Shown here: in pieces, positions 26,144-35,377 of the stretch
Layout of the letters: the number at the start of each line of letters is the position of its first letter
How positions within the stretch are numbered: position 1 is the stretch's first letter
Assembly: GCA_947492575.1 (NCBI GenBank)
Contig: CANLNK010000002.1
Coordinates: 407,304 to 471,303, forward strand
Direction of reading: 5' to 3'
DNA: 64,000 nt
DNA from: an uncultured Thalassotalea sp.
GTDB lineage: Bacteria > Pseudomonadota > Gammaproteobacteria > Enterobacterales > Alteromonadaceae
Made by a program: the position numbers and the translations under genes
Notes under the pieces: generated by a model
Told to the model about the DNA's origin: nothing
Databases searched by the model: none
What the model saw: only the letters and a program-made list of their open reading frames with translations

Positions 26144-27475
26144 CTATTGTCGGTTTTGAGGAACAATGACCGTTTTTTTAATCTGTGAACTCAAACGCCA
26201 GTAACCAATCATAAAGACCACAAGAAGAACGCTTATGAAAGTTATGGCTAGCATGTACATACGATTAGTATGTTGTTGCTGTTCTAGTTTTTGCTCCAAT
26301 TCGAGTGAGCTCAGGCGGATTACTTCGTTATTAAGTTTGGCAACACCTAGTATTTTAGCGGCTTGTTGCTGGGTGAGTAACTTCTGCTCTGCCAATTCGA
26401 AATAGCGCTGCTGCGCTATGCGCATCTCGTTATGTTGACCTTTGTGATCATGCCACTTAACTAACAATGCTAGCCACTTCAATCGGTTAATTTCTTTGGC
26501 AGGTTTCGATGATAAGTGAGTATTAATAAGGCTCTCTGCACAGCTAAACTGCCCTAATTCGAAGCAAGCAAGGCCTTGGATTATCGCTATCTTTTCGTTA
26601 AATACTGGGGAGTCATTCGGCTCCCCCTCGCCCAGCTTATCTTTTAGCTCGAGCACTTTTTCGTAGTCCTCTTTTAACAAAGACAAGTAGGACTCTGCGA
26701 ATATAACCAACCAGCGCTCCCATTCACTGCTTTTTTCACTTAGCGACTGATAGTAGAGCTGAATTCGCTGCTCTGCGAGTGATAACTCCCCTGCGTCGAG
26801 ATAAGCATCAATCAGATTATAAAGCGTGATCAAATAGTCATCTGACTTCATCTTCATACCCAACTCTAAGGCTATTTCTAACTCATCAGCTGCTAGTTGG
26901 TTCTGGTCAAGTAAGTAGTATACATAGGAGATTTGATTGTGAATCGCTAGCTGTAAATTAAAGCTTTCCATTGCCAAGGCTTCTTTACTTAACTCATACA
27001 AGCGTTTTAGTGTGTGTGATGTATTATCGTCATGCAATTCGCAGAAAGAGAAATAATTGAGCTCGGCTCTAATCGCGAGAGTTTTGCTATCACTACCATG
27101 GCCATGAGCTACGGCTAATTTAGCCAAGTCACAATTGTCATTGCTACCGATGTTGTTCAAATTAATACTTTGCAGCACGTAAGCATAGGTAATTTCTTTC
27201 TTTGAAAGCCCTGCTAGATCATTAAGTAATTCCGACACTATTTCCGATGATGCTTGGTAGTTATCTAAACAGTGCTCACGTACACCATTTATCAGCACTT
27301 CTCGATTATTCTCAGGTGTTAAATAAGGTTCAGGAAAGTTTGCTACTGTGTTTTGGCATATATACGGGTCTTCTACATCAAACGATGCAGCATATGCCTT
27401 AGGCAAACTAAAGATAGTGAAAGCAACACTTATCAAGATAGCGCTAAGCTGTGACAGTCGGGCTAAATAAGTCAT
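26144..27475 (-). CDS. Periplasmic TPR-like protein with C-terminal membrane helix
   Basis: A 443-residue protein with a signal peptide (AILISVAFTIFSLPKAYA), a helical repeat region (about residues 60-380) with TPR-like pairs such as AADELEIALELGMKMKS and LSLAEQRIQLYYQSLS, a coiled stretch (LEQKLEQQQHTN) and one membrane helix (YMLAITFISVLLVVFMIGYW, about residues 409-428). It stops 15 residues later. In Alteromonadales this architecture usually continues into a GGDEF or kinase output domain, but here none follows. It could be a co-sensor, or a gene that lost its output domain. Function unknown. Confidence 0.75.
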   Translation of the reverse strand: MTYLARLSQLSAILISVAFTIFSLPKAYAASFDVEDPYICQNTVANFPEPYLTPENNREVLINGVREHCLDNYQASSEIVSELLNDLAGLSKKEITYAYVLQSINLNNIGSNDNCDLAKLAVAHGHGSDSKTLAIRAELNYFSFCELHDDNTSHTLKRLYELSKEALAMESFNLQLAIHNQISYVYYLLDQNQLAADELEIALELGMKMKSDDYLITLYNLIDAYLDAGELSLAEQRIQLYYQSLSEKSSEWERWLVIFAESYLSLLKEDYEKVLELKDKLGEGEPNDSPVFNEKIAIIQGLACFELGQFSCAESLINTHLSSKPAKEINRLKWLALLVKWHDHKGQHNEMRIAQQRYFELAEQKLLTQQQAAKILGVAKLNNEVIRLSSLELEQKLEQQQHTNRMYMLAITFISVLLVVFMIGYWRLSSQIKKTVIVPQNRQ

Positions 27476-27730
27476 TTAAAGTTTTTGTTGTTATTAACTA
27501 TTTCACGATACCAGTGAGCACAGTATCACATCGCAAGTTTTTTAATCGGTACTACGAGGGTAAGCCAGAAAGAAATGCTAAACAAGCCATTAAGCGAAGT
27601 AGAACGGCATAAATAAGTAAAAAGTCGCTTTATTAACAATGAGTTAACAAAGATAAGGGATTGATAGTGACGCTATTACATAAGCAACAGCGTCAACATA
27701 TAGTGAATGGTAATATCTAAGCTTGCTAGA

Positions 27731-28873
27731 TTAGCTCACCGGCTCAATACGCTTAATACCGCCACCGTCAGTACCAACGTATATGTAACCATCGTTACCT
27801 TGCATTAGACTGCGTACACGGCCAATTCCTTCGAACAACGTACTCTGGCCAACGACGGCATTATCCGTAATATCCAATAGCACTAAATATCCAAATTTAA
27901 GCGAGCCCACTAGCACTTTGCCTTGCCACTCAGGGTACTTATCGCTAGTAACGAAAATCATCCCTGACGGCGCAATAGAAGGTGTCCAATGATGAAGAGG
28001 CTGTTCCATACCCTCTTTTTCAGTAAGGTCTGTGATAGATGTGCCACTATAATTGCGACCATAAGTAATCACTGGCCAGCCATAGTTCTTACCCGGCATC
28101 ACTAAGTTGACTTCATCACCGCCTCGTGGGCCGTGCTCATGTGACCAAATAGCACCTGTCTTAGGGTTTTTAGCAAGACCCTGAGGGTTGCGGTGACCGT
28201 AAGAATACATCGCTTGCTTTGCCCCCTCTTGACCGACAAATGGATTGTCAGCAGGAATACGGCCATCATCGTGTAATCGGTAAATTTTACCGCCGTCTAA
28301 ACTTAAGCTCTGAGGCTTAACATCACGCTCACCGCGGTCACCGATTGAGAAGTAAACATAACCTTTATCGTCAAAGGCGATACGACTACCGTAGTGATGT
28401 GCTTTGGTTGTATTGTCACTGCCTTTATAAAGCTTCTCTTGGTGAGTAAGTGTTAACTTTTCAGCATCAAACTTAGCACGCATCAAGGCTGTATTTGTAC
28501 CATCCTCTTCACCGTCTGGACTCGAGTATGTTAAGTAAATCCAACCATTCTTTGCGTAGTCTGGGTGCAATTTAATATCTAGTAATCCACCTTGTCCTGC
28601 CGCGTATATTTCAGGTAATCCCGAAATTTTGTCGCCGACTAATTTATCATCACGCACTAAACGAAGCTCGCCCTGACGTTCAGTAAATAGGATGTCGCCG
28701 TTGGGAAGTTGTGCCATCCCCCAAGGAATACTCACCTCTTTCACAACCACATTTGGCTGATAAGCATTCTGATTTTTCGCTGGCGCAATTTCAGGCGCTT
28801 GAAAGGCATCACAAGCAGATGCCGTCATTAGCAACGACACTACTAGGGTATTTTTAATCGTTTTAGCCCACAT
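27731..28873 (-). CDS. PQQ-dependent aldose sugar dehydrogenase family protein, probable lipoprotein
   Basis: A 380-residue periplasmic six-bladed beta-propeller of the glucose/sorbosone dehydrogenase family, like E. coli YliI. Motifs include IPWGMAQLPNGDILFTER, GQGGLLDIKLHPDY, YGHRNPQGLA and WSHEHGPRGGDEVNL, the last contributing to the PQQ/Ca site. The leader LVVSLLMTASACD has a Cys at the lipobox position, though the -3 residue is atypical. GAGGA is 5 bases before the ATG. It oxidises aldoses to lactones in known members. No PQQ biosynthesis genes are in the window. Confidence 0.87.
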   Translation of the reverse strand: MWAKTIKNTLVVSLLMTASACDAFQAPEIAPAKNQNAYQPNVVVKEVSIPWGMAQLPNGDILFTERQGELRLVRDDKLVGDKISGLPEIYAAGQGGLLDIKLHPDYAKNGWIYLTYSSPDGEEDGTNTALMRAKFDAEKLTLTHQEKLYKGSDNTTKAHHYGSRIAFDDKGYVYFSIGDRGERDVKPQSLSLDGGKIYRLHDDGRIPADNPFVGQEGAKQAMYSYGHRNPQGLAKNPKTGAIWSHEHGPRGGDEVNLVMPGKNYGWPVITYGRNYSGTSITDLTEKEGMEQPLHHWTPSIAPSGMIFVTSDKYPEWQGKVLVGSLKFGYLVLLDITDNAVVGQSTLFEGIGRVRSLMQGNDGYIYVGTDGGGIKRIEPVS

Positions 28874-28936
28874 ACTATCCTCTCGACACTTGGGTTTGGG
28901 TAAGGGTTCTGTTTTCTTGTTTTTTCACTACGATTG

Positions 28937-31900
28937 CTAAGCCGTTTCTGCCACGGCTTTTCTGCGACTGAATAGCTTATGGATATCTTCTTTTATTAGG
29001 TAAAGCGCTGGAATTAAAAACAGCGTGATTACCGTAGCAAACATAATACCGAAGCCTAATGAAATCGCCATTGGAATAATGAACTGTGCCTGCAAGCTGC
29101 CTTCGAAATAAAGCGGAAATATACCAAAGAAAGTCGTAAGTGATGTCAATAGGATTGCTCTGAAACGCTGTGCGCCGGCATCCATCACGATTTCGATCAT
29201 CCTCTTACCTGTCCCTTTAGCTTTATTGATAAAGTCCACCAAAATAAGACTGTCATTCACAACAACCCCTGTCAGTGCAATAAAGCCATAAATTGACATC
29301 ATGTTAATGGTTTTCCCCAACAAGAAGTGGCCAATAATTGCACCGATAATACCAAACGGGATCACCGACATAATCACTAGCGGTTGCGCATAAGATTTTG
29401 TCGGAATAGCAATTAAACCGTAAATAAGGAATAAGGCACCTAACCCTGCAAGACCTAGCTGTCTCAAGAAATCTGCTTGCTCTTTGCTCGCGCCCTCAAC
29501 ACCGTAATTCACCGAAGGATGATCGGCTAAGATATCAGGAATCGCCTGCTCGTTCATTTCCGTGATGACCTTTCGAGATTCTACTTGCTGGCTATCGATA
29601 TCCGCAGAAATCGTAATAGAACGCTTTTGATTTACACGGGTAATCGTTGAAAAGCCCTGACCAATACTTATTTCAGCGACTTGATAGAACGGCACTAAAT
29701 CACCGTTTTTAGTGCGTATCCACATGTCTTCAAGATCAGTAATGGATAGGCGGTCTTCCTTCGGATAACGCACCATTACTTTCAACTCGTCACGACCACG
29801 TTGAATACGCTGTGCTTCTTCACCGTAGAATGCTTGACGAACTTGGCGTGCTAAATCGCTCAAGGTTAAACCAAGTACTTCAGCTTCAGGCTTAATCGCA
29901 AGTTTGATCTCTTGCTGACCACGGCTAAACGAATTACGAATATCGTATACGCCATTGTATTCACCCAATTTTGCCATGATTTTCTCAGCAGCTATTTCCA
30001 ACTCAGCATCGTTTTTGCCAGTCAACTGAAATTCTATCGCAGCACCACCACCTACGTTCGTACCGGCAAAGAAACGAATTTCTTTTGTGCCAGGAATCTC
30101 ACCGATTTTATCACGCCACAATTTTTCAATATCGTAGGCATTTAAGGTCCTTTCATCAGACTTCACCAGCTCTAACAAAAATGACGCTTGAGTATTACCA
30201 TTAGTAAATACCATGGTGTGTTTGATAAACGACACACCATCTGTTTTATTTTCTTCTGCGATGTCGTACGCCGCTTTAGTTATCACGTCAATGGCTCTAT
30301 TGCGCTCTGAGACATTGCTACCATCAAGCATTGTGACATTGCCTTGAATAAAGTCGCTCGGCACATTCGGGAAGACCTCAACTTTCACAAATGAACCAAT
30401 AATCAAACTCAAACTGAGAATGAGAACCGCAATAAAGGTCGCCATTGTGTTGTAGCGAGCAACAAGTGCTTTTTCCAAGAAAGGCTTGTACTTATATTGA
30501 ATGAAGTTATCTAGACCTTTTTTGAAGCGCATTTGGAAGCGCTCAATCGCGTTGGCATTATCCTCTGTTAAAGGGCGATATTTCATATGTGCCAAATGCG
30601 CTGGCAATATCCATTTTGATTCAATTAAAGAGAAAATCAGGCAGAAGGTCACAACTAGGGCTATCGCGCGGAAGAAGGCGGCAAAGGTAGCATCAATAAA
30701 CAATAACGGCGCAAATGCTGCGATTGTTGTTAAAACACCAAACGTTGCTGGCATAGCCACTCGCATCGTCCCGCGAATTACATTGTCAGTAGAGTGCCCA
30801 TATTTTTGCATCTCGCTATATGCGCTTTCGCCGATAACAATGGCATCGTCAACGACTATTCCCAGCACCATGATAAAGGCAAACAGGCTCAATAAGTTGA
30901 TTGAAACCGACCACTCTCCTACTAACGGCATTAAGATAAATGCACCAAAGAAACTGATTGGGATACCCAACATTACCCAGAATGCAATGCGTATTCTTAG
31001 GAATAACGTCAATACTAAAAATACTAAAATCGCCCCAAGCGCCATATTAGAGATCATCATATCCAAACGCTCTTGCAGATAAACAGACGAATCTCCCCAA
31101 GCCGTCAATGTGGCACCCTCTGGAAGCTCAGTATTCTTCTTTGCTACATAGGCGTGAACTTCTTCAGCAATCTCAAGATCATTTTGATCGCCCGTTGACT
31201 GCACCATGATGCTTGACGTGTTTTCGCCATTAAAGCGAGCGAAATCTTCTCGTTCTACAAACCCGTCAATAACATTTGCAACATCAGAAAGTACCAAACG
31301 CGTGCCGTCTGGGTCAGTGCGTAATACTAGATCGCTGTACTCTTTCCCTGTGTACGCTTGTCCATCAACACGTAATGAAATGTCACCGCCGATGGTTTTA
31401 ATTGTGCCGCCAGGTAAATCTATTGATGAACTGCGGACCGCTTGAGTGACTTGATCAAAGGTTAGATCAAATTGCTGTAATTTTTCTTCTGAAACTTCAA
31501 TACTAATTTCATAATCACGACTACCGACAACCTGAGCACTATTCACACTCGGTAATGCCATTATTTCATCACGAATATCTTGTGCCATGACTTGGCGCGT
31601 TCGGCGCTCCATAGAGCCACTAATAGAAAGCCAAAGAACTTGTCCTTTAAACTCCTGTTTAGTGATTATTGGCTTTTCAGTTTGAGCAGGAAACGTGGTA
31701 ATCGCATCAACTTGCATTTGAACTTCATCAAGCTTCTCAGACATTGAATAACCTGATTGCAATTCAATAGTGACGATACCTATGCCCTCTTGCGCACTCG
31801 ACGTTACTCGTTTGATACCCTCAATATTTTCAATCGCTTCTTCTACTTTCAAGATAACCGATTGCTCGACCTCTTCAGGTGCAGCACCTAAATGCGGCAC

Positions 31901-32068
31901 CATAACTTGAATACTATTCGGATTAAATTCAGGGAACATTTTTTTATTTAGCCCCTGAAATGAAAACATCCCAGCAACTAAAATAAAAACCATCAATAAA
32001 TTGGCAGCAACACTGTTACGAGTAAACCACGCGATAATGCCGGTTAACTCTTCCTTCACTTGGCTCAT
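28937..32068 (-). CDS. RND efflux transporter permease
   Basis: A 1043-residue inner-membrane RND pump of the AcrB/MexB superfamily: first helix near residues 18-38, two large periplasmic loops, and twelve membrane helices in total. The proton-relay Asp pair is in GIVVDDAIVIGE, near residue 406 as in AcrB. The second half repeats the pattern (LTGVVVNDSLILVD). Its start overlaps the stop of the adaptor gene by four bases (ATGA), so the two are translationally coupled. Drug-type substrates are typical, but this branch has a distinct N-terminus and its substrates cannot be inferred. No outer-membrane channel gene is adjacent. Confidence 0.92.
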   Translation of the reverse strand: MSQVKEELTGIIAWFTRNSVAANLLMVFILVAGMFSFQGLNKKMFPEFNPNSIQVMVPHLGAAPEEVEQSVILKVEEAIENIEGIKRVTSSAQEGIGIVTIELQSGYSMSEKLDEVQMQVDAITTFPAQTEKPIITKQEFKGQVLWLSISGSMERRTRQVMAQDIRDEIMALPSVNSAQVVGSRDYEISIEVSEEKLQQFDLTFDQVTQAVRSSSIDLPGGTIKTIGGDISLRVDGQAYTGKEYSDLVLRTDPDGTRLVLSDVANVIDGFVEREDFARFNGENTSSIMVQSTGDQNDLEIAEEVHAYVAKKNTELPEGATLTAWGDSSVYLQERLDMMISNMALGAILVFLVLTLFLRIRIAFWVMLGIPISFFGAFILMPLVGEWSVSINLLSLFAFIMVLGIVVDDAIVIGESAYSEMQKYGHSTDNVIRGTMRVAMPATFGVLTTIAAFAPLLFIDATFAAFFRAIALVVTFCLIFSLIESKWILPAHLAHMKYRPLTEDNANAIERFQMRFKKGLDNFIQYKYKPFLEKALVARYNTMATFIAVLILSLSLIIGSFVKVEVFPNVPSDFIQGNVTMLDGSNVSERNRAIDVITKAAYDIAEENKTDGVSFIKHTMVFTNGNTQASFLLELVKSDERTLNAYDIEKLWRDKIGEIPGTKEIRFFAGTNVGGGAAIEFQLTGKNDAELEIAAEKIMAKLGEYNGVYDIRNSFSRGQQEIKLAIKPEAEVLGLTLSDLARQVRQAFYGEEAQRIQRGRDELKVMVRYPKEDRLSITDLEDMWIRTKNGDLVPFYQVAEISIGQGFSTITRVNQKRSITISADIDSQQVESRKVITEMNEQAIPDILADHPSVNYGVEGASKEQADFLRQLGLAGLGALFLIYGLIAIPTKSYAQPLVIMSVIPFGIIGAIIGHFLLGKTINMMSIYGFIALTGVVVNDSLILVDFINKAKGTGKRMIEIVMDAGAQRFRAILLTSLTTFFGIFPLYFEGSLQAQFIIPMAISLGFGIMFATVITLFLIPALYLIKEDIHKLFSRRKAVAETA

Positions 32069-33321
32069 GAGTTGTCATCCTCATTTTCATCTTCTGACTT
32101 TGTCACAACATCCGTTGATACATTTGCCGAGGCTTCACCAAGCACGCGTAATGACATACCTTCAACAGGCGCTTCAATATTGGTTAGAACTAAACGAAAA
32201 TCACTGTCGATAACTTGCTGTGTATATACATGCTCGACTTCAGCTCTTAATACGTCGATGTTTTGAATGTGGAGCTTGTTTTGGCCATCAATCAAATACA
32301 GGGTATTCGCGCCATGAACTGCAGCGCGAGGAATAGAAAGCACATTACTTATTTCTTTGCCTTCAATAGTGGCATTAACAAACGTTCCTATGTGAATCTC
32401 ATTTTGCTCAGCATTTCCTAGCACTTTATAAGGGTCATCTAACTGAGCCACTAAATAATGCACTCGGCTCGCCATATCGACTACGCCTTCATAACGAGCA
32501 ATATTCGAAGACCAAGTAAACTTATTGCCATCGAGTTGATAATAAAGTTCAACACCTGACGCTTGCTCAAGGGACTGGTTAATTTTAGGTAAATTTAAGA
32601 ATGCGACATCGCGCTGTTTAACAGGTAGGCGAACTTCTGCGTAGTCGACGGCAAAGGTGTCAGCGATTGAAGAGCCTACAGTGACATATTGACCAATATC
32701 GACTTTTTTGGCTTTGATCATAGCGTCATACGGCGCAATGATGCGTGTTCTTTCAAGCTTAGTCTTAGCTTCTGTCAAATCTGCTTTTGCAGCAATCAAA
32801 TTAGCTTCAGCTTGCTTAAGTTGAGGAATTCGACGAGCAAGAATTGGCGCTTCTTCAAGCGCTTTACCTGTTAGCAACCATTCATCTTCTGCTTGTTTTG
32901 CTGCCGCCTTTTCCGACACTAACGTTGACTCAGCGGCTCCTAATCTTGATTCAGCCTGTAGCACTGCAACTTTGTAGGTAATATCGTCAATGCGCAGAAT
33001 TTCTTCGCCCTTCTTAAAAAAGCCACCCACAACAAACTTGTCTGAAACTTGCGTAACCATGCCTGATACTTCAGAAATTAAGTTAGTCTCTGTACGCGGC
33101 ATGACAGAGCCTTGGCTGGGAATTAAAAATTGCACTGTAGATGGCGATAGCTCAGTAACTTCAACTAATGGAGCACGTACTGAAATAGGTTTCTTTTCTG
33201 GTTTCGGCGCTACTGCACCTAAGACCATCATCACGATTAATGCGGCGAAAATAATAGCGAATGGTGTTAAAACATAGCGCAAAGGCACCATGCGTTTTGT
33301 GGATTTCTTGTTATCAGACAT
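32065..33321 (-). CDS. RND efflux periplasmic adaptor (membrane fusion protein)
   Basis: A 418-residue adaptor linking the RND pump to an outer-membrane channel. It has an N-terminal membrane anchor (LTPFAIIFAALIVMMVLGAVA), a biotinyl-lipoyl half-motif (IPSQGSVMPRTETNLISEVSG), an alpha-hairpin with coiled-coil heptads (about residues 125-190, LKQAEANLIAAKADLTEAK) and the second half RIIAPYDAMIKAKKVDIGQYV, then beta-barrel and membrane-proximal domains and an acidic tail. It is first in the operon. A 14-bp palindrome upstream may be its operator. No clear ribosome binding site is seen before ATG 33321. Confidence 0.92.
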   Translation of the reverse strand: MSDNKKSTKRMVPLRYVLTPFAIIFAALIVMMVLGAVAPKPEKKPISVRAPLVEVTELSPSTVQFLIPSQGSVMPRTETNLISEVSGMVTQVSDKFVVGGFFKKGEEILRIDDITYKVAVLQAESRLGAAESTLVSEKAAAKQAEDEWLLTGKALEEAPILARRIPQLKQAEANLIAAKADLTEAKTKLERTRIIAPYDAMIKAKKVDIGQYVTVGSSIADTFAVDYAEVRLPVKQRDVAFLNLPKINQSLEQASGVELYYQLDGNKFTWSSNIARYEGVVDMASRVHYLVAQLDDPYKVLGNAEQNEIHIGTFVNATIEGKEISNVLSIPRAAVHGANTLYLIDGQNKLHIQNIDVLRAEVEHVYTQQVIDSDFRLVLTNIEAPVEGMSLRVLGEASANVSTDVVTKSEDENEDDNS

Positions 33322-33369
33322 TGCAATGTACCGGAGGGAAAAATAATTTTATTATCAGTATATTATATG

Positions 33370-33383
33370 TACGCATATGCGTA
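33370..33383. promoter_or_regulatory. Palindromic putative operator of the RND efflux operon
   Basis: TACGCATATGCGTA is a perfect 14-bp palindrome lying 49-62 bases before the adaptor start, within an AT-rich gap between yacL and the adaptor gene. Its position is right for a repressor such as a TetR-family protein, but no such gene is adjacent. Confidence 0.45.
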
Positions 33384-33405
33384 TTCAATAGTTCAATCTG
33401 CCATG

Positions 33406-33783
33406 CTAGTTATTAGTAAACTTAGCCCATGACAACAATATTTGACGGAAGTCATCTAGCCCGCATGCGCTAACACTTTGGCTGTCAAGATGTAAATCTT
33501 GCTCCGCTAGTGATTCCGGTAAATCATCTTCTCCATTTAGCTGAGTATTTGGCTGAACGTATACGTCATCCTTTGTGAATGTTACTGAATACTCTTTGCC
33601 CGTAATTGTTACTTCGTGTTGCTGGTCATGCCCAACGTTATCAATTGAAACTAAAAGCGCTGACAACATTTCATTATTTTTGCCCACTTCCACTTCTAAC
33701 CAAGGGCCGATCATCTGCTGCTCAAGCGAGAATAGGGCTCGCGCTTGGCCAGTAATAGGATCGTGTCTAAATTCATATTCCAT
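33406..33783 (-). CDS. yacL: YacL family protein (UPF0231)
   Basis: A 125-residue protein aligning end to end with E. coli YacL: it starts MEYEFRHDPITG, has GPWLEVEVG in the middle and closes with VSACGLDDFRQILLSW, matching the conserved CGxxDF end of the family. The function of YacL is unknown. A 50-residue acidic segment separates the conserved parts. It lies upstream of the efflux operon on the same strand but is separated from it by 84 bases containing a palindrome, so common transcription is unlikely. Confidence 0.85.
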   Translation of the reverse strand: MEYEFRHDPITGQARALFSLEQQMIGPWLEVEVGKNNEMLSALLVSIDNVGHDQQHEVTITGKEYSVTFTKDDVYVQPNTQLNGEDDLPESLAEQDLHLDSQSVSACGLDDFRQILLSWAKFTNN

Positions 33784-34050
33784 GAGGGTTCCGGTGTATT
33801 TATTTTTTGATAAGGAAATATCCTGACTATCAGCTAATTATAGCGTTAATGTTCAAAAAAATTAGGAAAATATAGTGGCAATAAATTTATGCTAGAGCCC
33901 ACTTAAATAGTTTTTATTGATGAAATACTGGAAATTCAAACGATAAGAATGGCATGTTCAAAATAGTCACTAAACCGTTGACGGTTTCAAAATGAGCTGC
34001 ATAAAAGGATAGCTGCTCAGATGATTGAGCTAAAAGTTCAGACATGTTGT

Positions 34051-34443
34051 TTAGGGTTCAATTAATGATTGCAGCCAAGCCTTAGCCAACACATTATCTT
34101 CAAAAAAAGAAAACTGGATACCTGCTCTCTCATACATGTCGGTAAAAATTTGCGTCGATATCTTAGCTGTTATGCACTGTTCGTAATTAATCGCTATCCC
34201 AGAAACTGTCGACTTTTTTAAAAATTCAATATGAGCTTCTATTGCATCTAAAGAGCATATGGCCTCACCCTTTACAGTCAAAAGTACAGCAAATTTTTCA
34301 GATTTGAGGTGTGCTGAAGCCAATAATAACTCTTCGTGGAAGCCGCTGAAATACTCCAAATTCCACGGACCAGTGGTTTCGATATAAATAATCTTATCTT
34401 CTACGGTAATGTCCACGCTACCATGGCTTTGATATTGAATCAT
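34051..34443 (-). CDS. Hypothetical protein, possibly SpoIIAA/STAS-like
   Basis: A 130-residue soluble protein with no signal or membrane segment. The alternating strand-helix order (VTVEDKIIYIETTGPW, then FSGFHEELLLASAH, then AVLLTVKGEAICSLDAIEAH) resembles the SpoIIAA-like/STAS fold of small proteins of unknown role. This is judged on pattern only. It is 49 bases downstream of the LysR regulator stop on the same strand order, but no functional link is evident. 267 bases on its left side contain no recognisable gene. Confidence 0.6.
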   Translation of the reverse strand: MIQYQSHGSVDITVEDKIIYIETTGPWNLEYFSGFHEELLLASAHLKSEKFAVLLTVKGEAICSLDAIEAHIEFLKKSTVSGIAINYEQCITAKISTQIFTDMYERAGIQFSFFEDNVLAKAWLQSLIEP

Positions 34444-34492
34444 AGTCTTTCACTCCAGTACAGCTAAGTCAGTAAAGCCAAAAAGCTACCAT

Positions 34493-35377
34493 TTAAATGT
34501 TAACACCATGTAAATATGCCTGAACAAATTGAGCAAATAAAGCAACTTTTTGTGGCGGGTAAATCAATTGTGGTTGCAACAGATAAATATTATGGGAAGG
34601 TTTTGCCACCGTTTCCAATATTTCACATAAATTTCCGTCAGTTATTGCTAATTTAACAGCATAGTCAGGAAAGCGTGCAATGCCATTTCCTTGTAATGTT
34701 TGATTTAGCAACAAGTTATTATCGTTAGACACGAGCCAAGCTTGTATGCCTATTTGCTGACCGTCTAGTGGCCAATAAGTATCGTGGGGCGCTGCTAGAA
34801 TCTGATGTTTGGTCAATTCCTCGATAGACTTTGGCGCTCCCATCCTTGCTAAGTACTTAGGAGAAGCAACACAAATATGTCGATAGCAGAATAATTGCTT
34901 GGCGATCATATTTTCCGGGGGGGTCGAGGTAGCACGAAAAGCTAAATCAAAATCGGCCGCAGTTAGATCATATTTCTGGTAGCTGCTATCGAGGGTAAAA
35001 GTAACTTGAGGATAGTCTGCTTTAAACGCTTTGCATATATTGGCAACAACACTTTGGGCCAAAAGTTTCGGGGCTGTTATGCGTATGTTGCCTGACACTT
35101 GGTCCCGTTCGGACCGCAAAATACGCTCTACTGACAACATCGACTGCTTAATTTCTTCCGCATGAGCTAATAGAGCCTTTCCCCCCTCGGTCACTTTAAC
35201 AGTTCTTGTCGAGCGAATTAATAAAGGCGTTTTAAACTCACTCTCGAGCTGTTTTACTTGCTGAGAAAGATAGCCTTTAGATAACCCTAGCGCTTTAGCT
35301 GCTTTGGTAAAACTCAGCTGTTTCGCCACTTCTGAAAATAGCATTAAACGCTCGAGTTTCTTATGTGTGTTATCCAC
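34493..35377 (-). CDS. LysR family transcriptional regulator
   Basis: A 294-residue regulator with the N-terminal winged helix-turn-helix (about residues 9-66: LMLFSEVAKQLSFTKAAKAL, SKGYLSQQVKQLE) and the C-terminal two-lobed effector domain (about 90-290). It resembles the CrgA/DmlR branch (ISGNIRITAPKLLA-type sequence). The divergent neighbour is an aldo/keto reductase gene at 35930, the usual arrangement for a LysR target, but a 314-bp inverted-repeat element lies between them and may have altered the shared promoter. The effector is unknown. Confidence 0.9.
   Translation of the reverse strand: MDNTHKKLERLMLFSEVAKQLSFTKAAKALGLSKGYLSQQVKQLESEFKTPLLIRSTRTVKVTEGGKALLAHAEEIKQSMLSVERILRSERDQVSGNIRITAPKLLAQSVVANICKAFKADYPQVTFTLDSSYQKYDLTAADFDLAFRATSTPPENMIAKQLFCYRHICVASPKYLARMGAPKSIEELTKHQILAAPHDTYWPLDGQQIGIQAWLVSNDNNLLLNQTLQGNGIARFPDYAVKLAITDGNLCEILETVAKPSHNIYLLQPQLIYPPQKVALFAQFVQAYLHGVNI

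Noticed and set aside
30501..31082. 193-residue open frame on the plus strand
   Set aside because: It lies opposite the RND pump coding sequence and has no family resemblance; it is a shadow frame.
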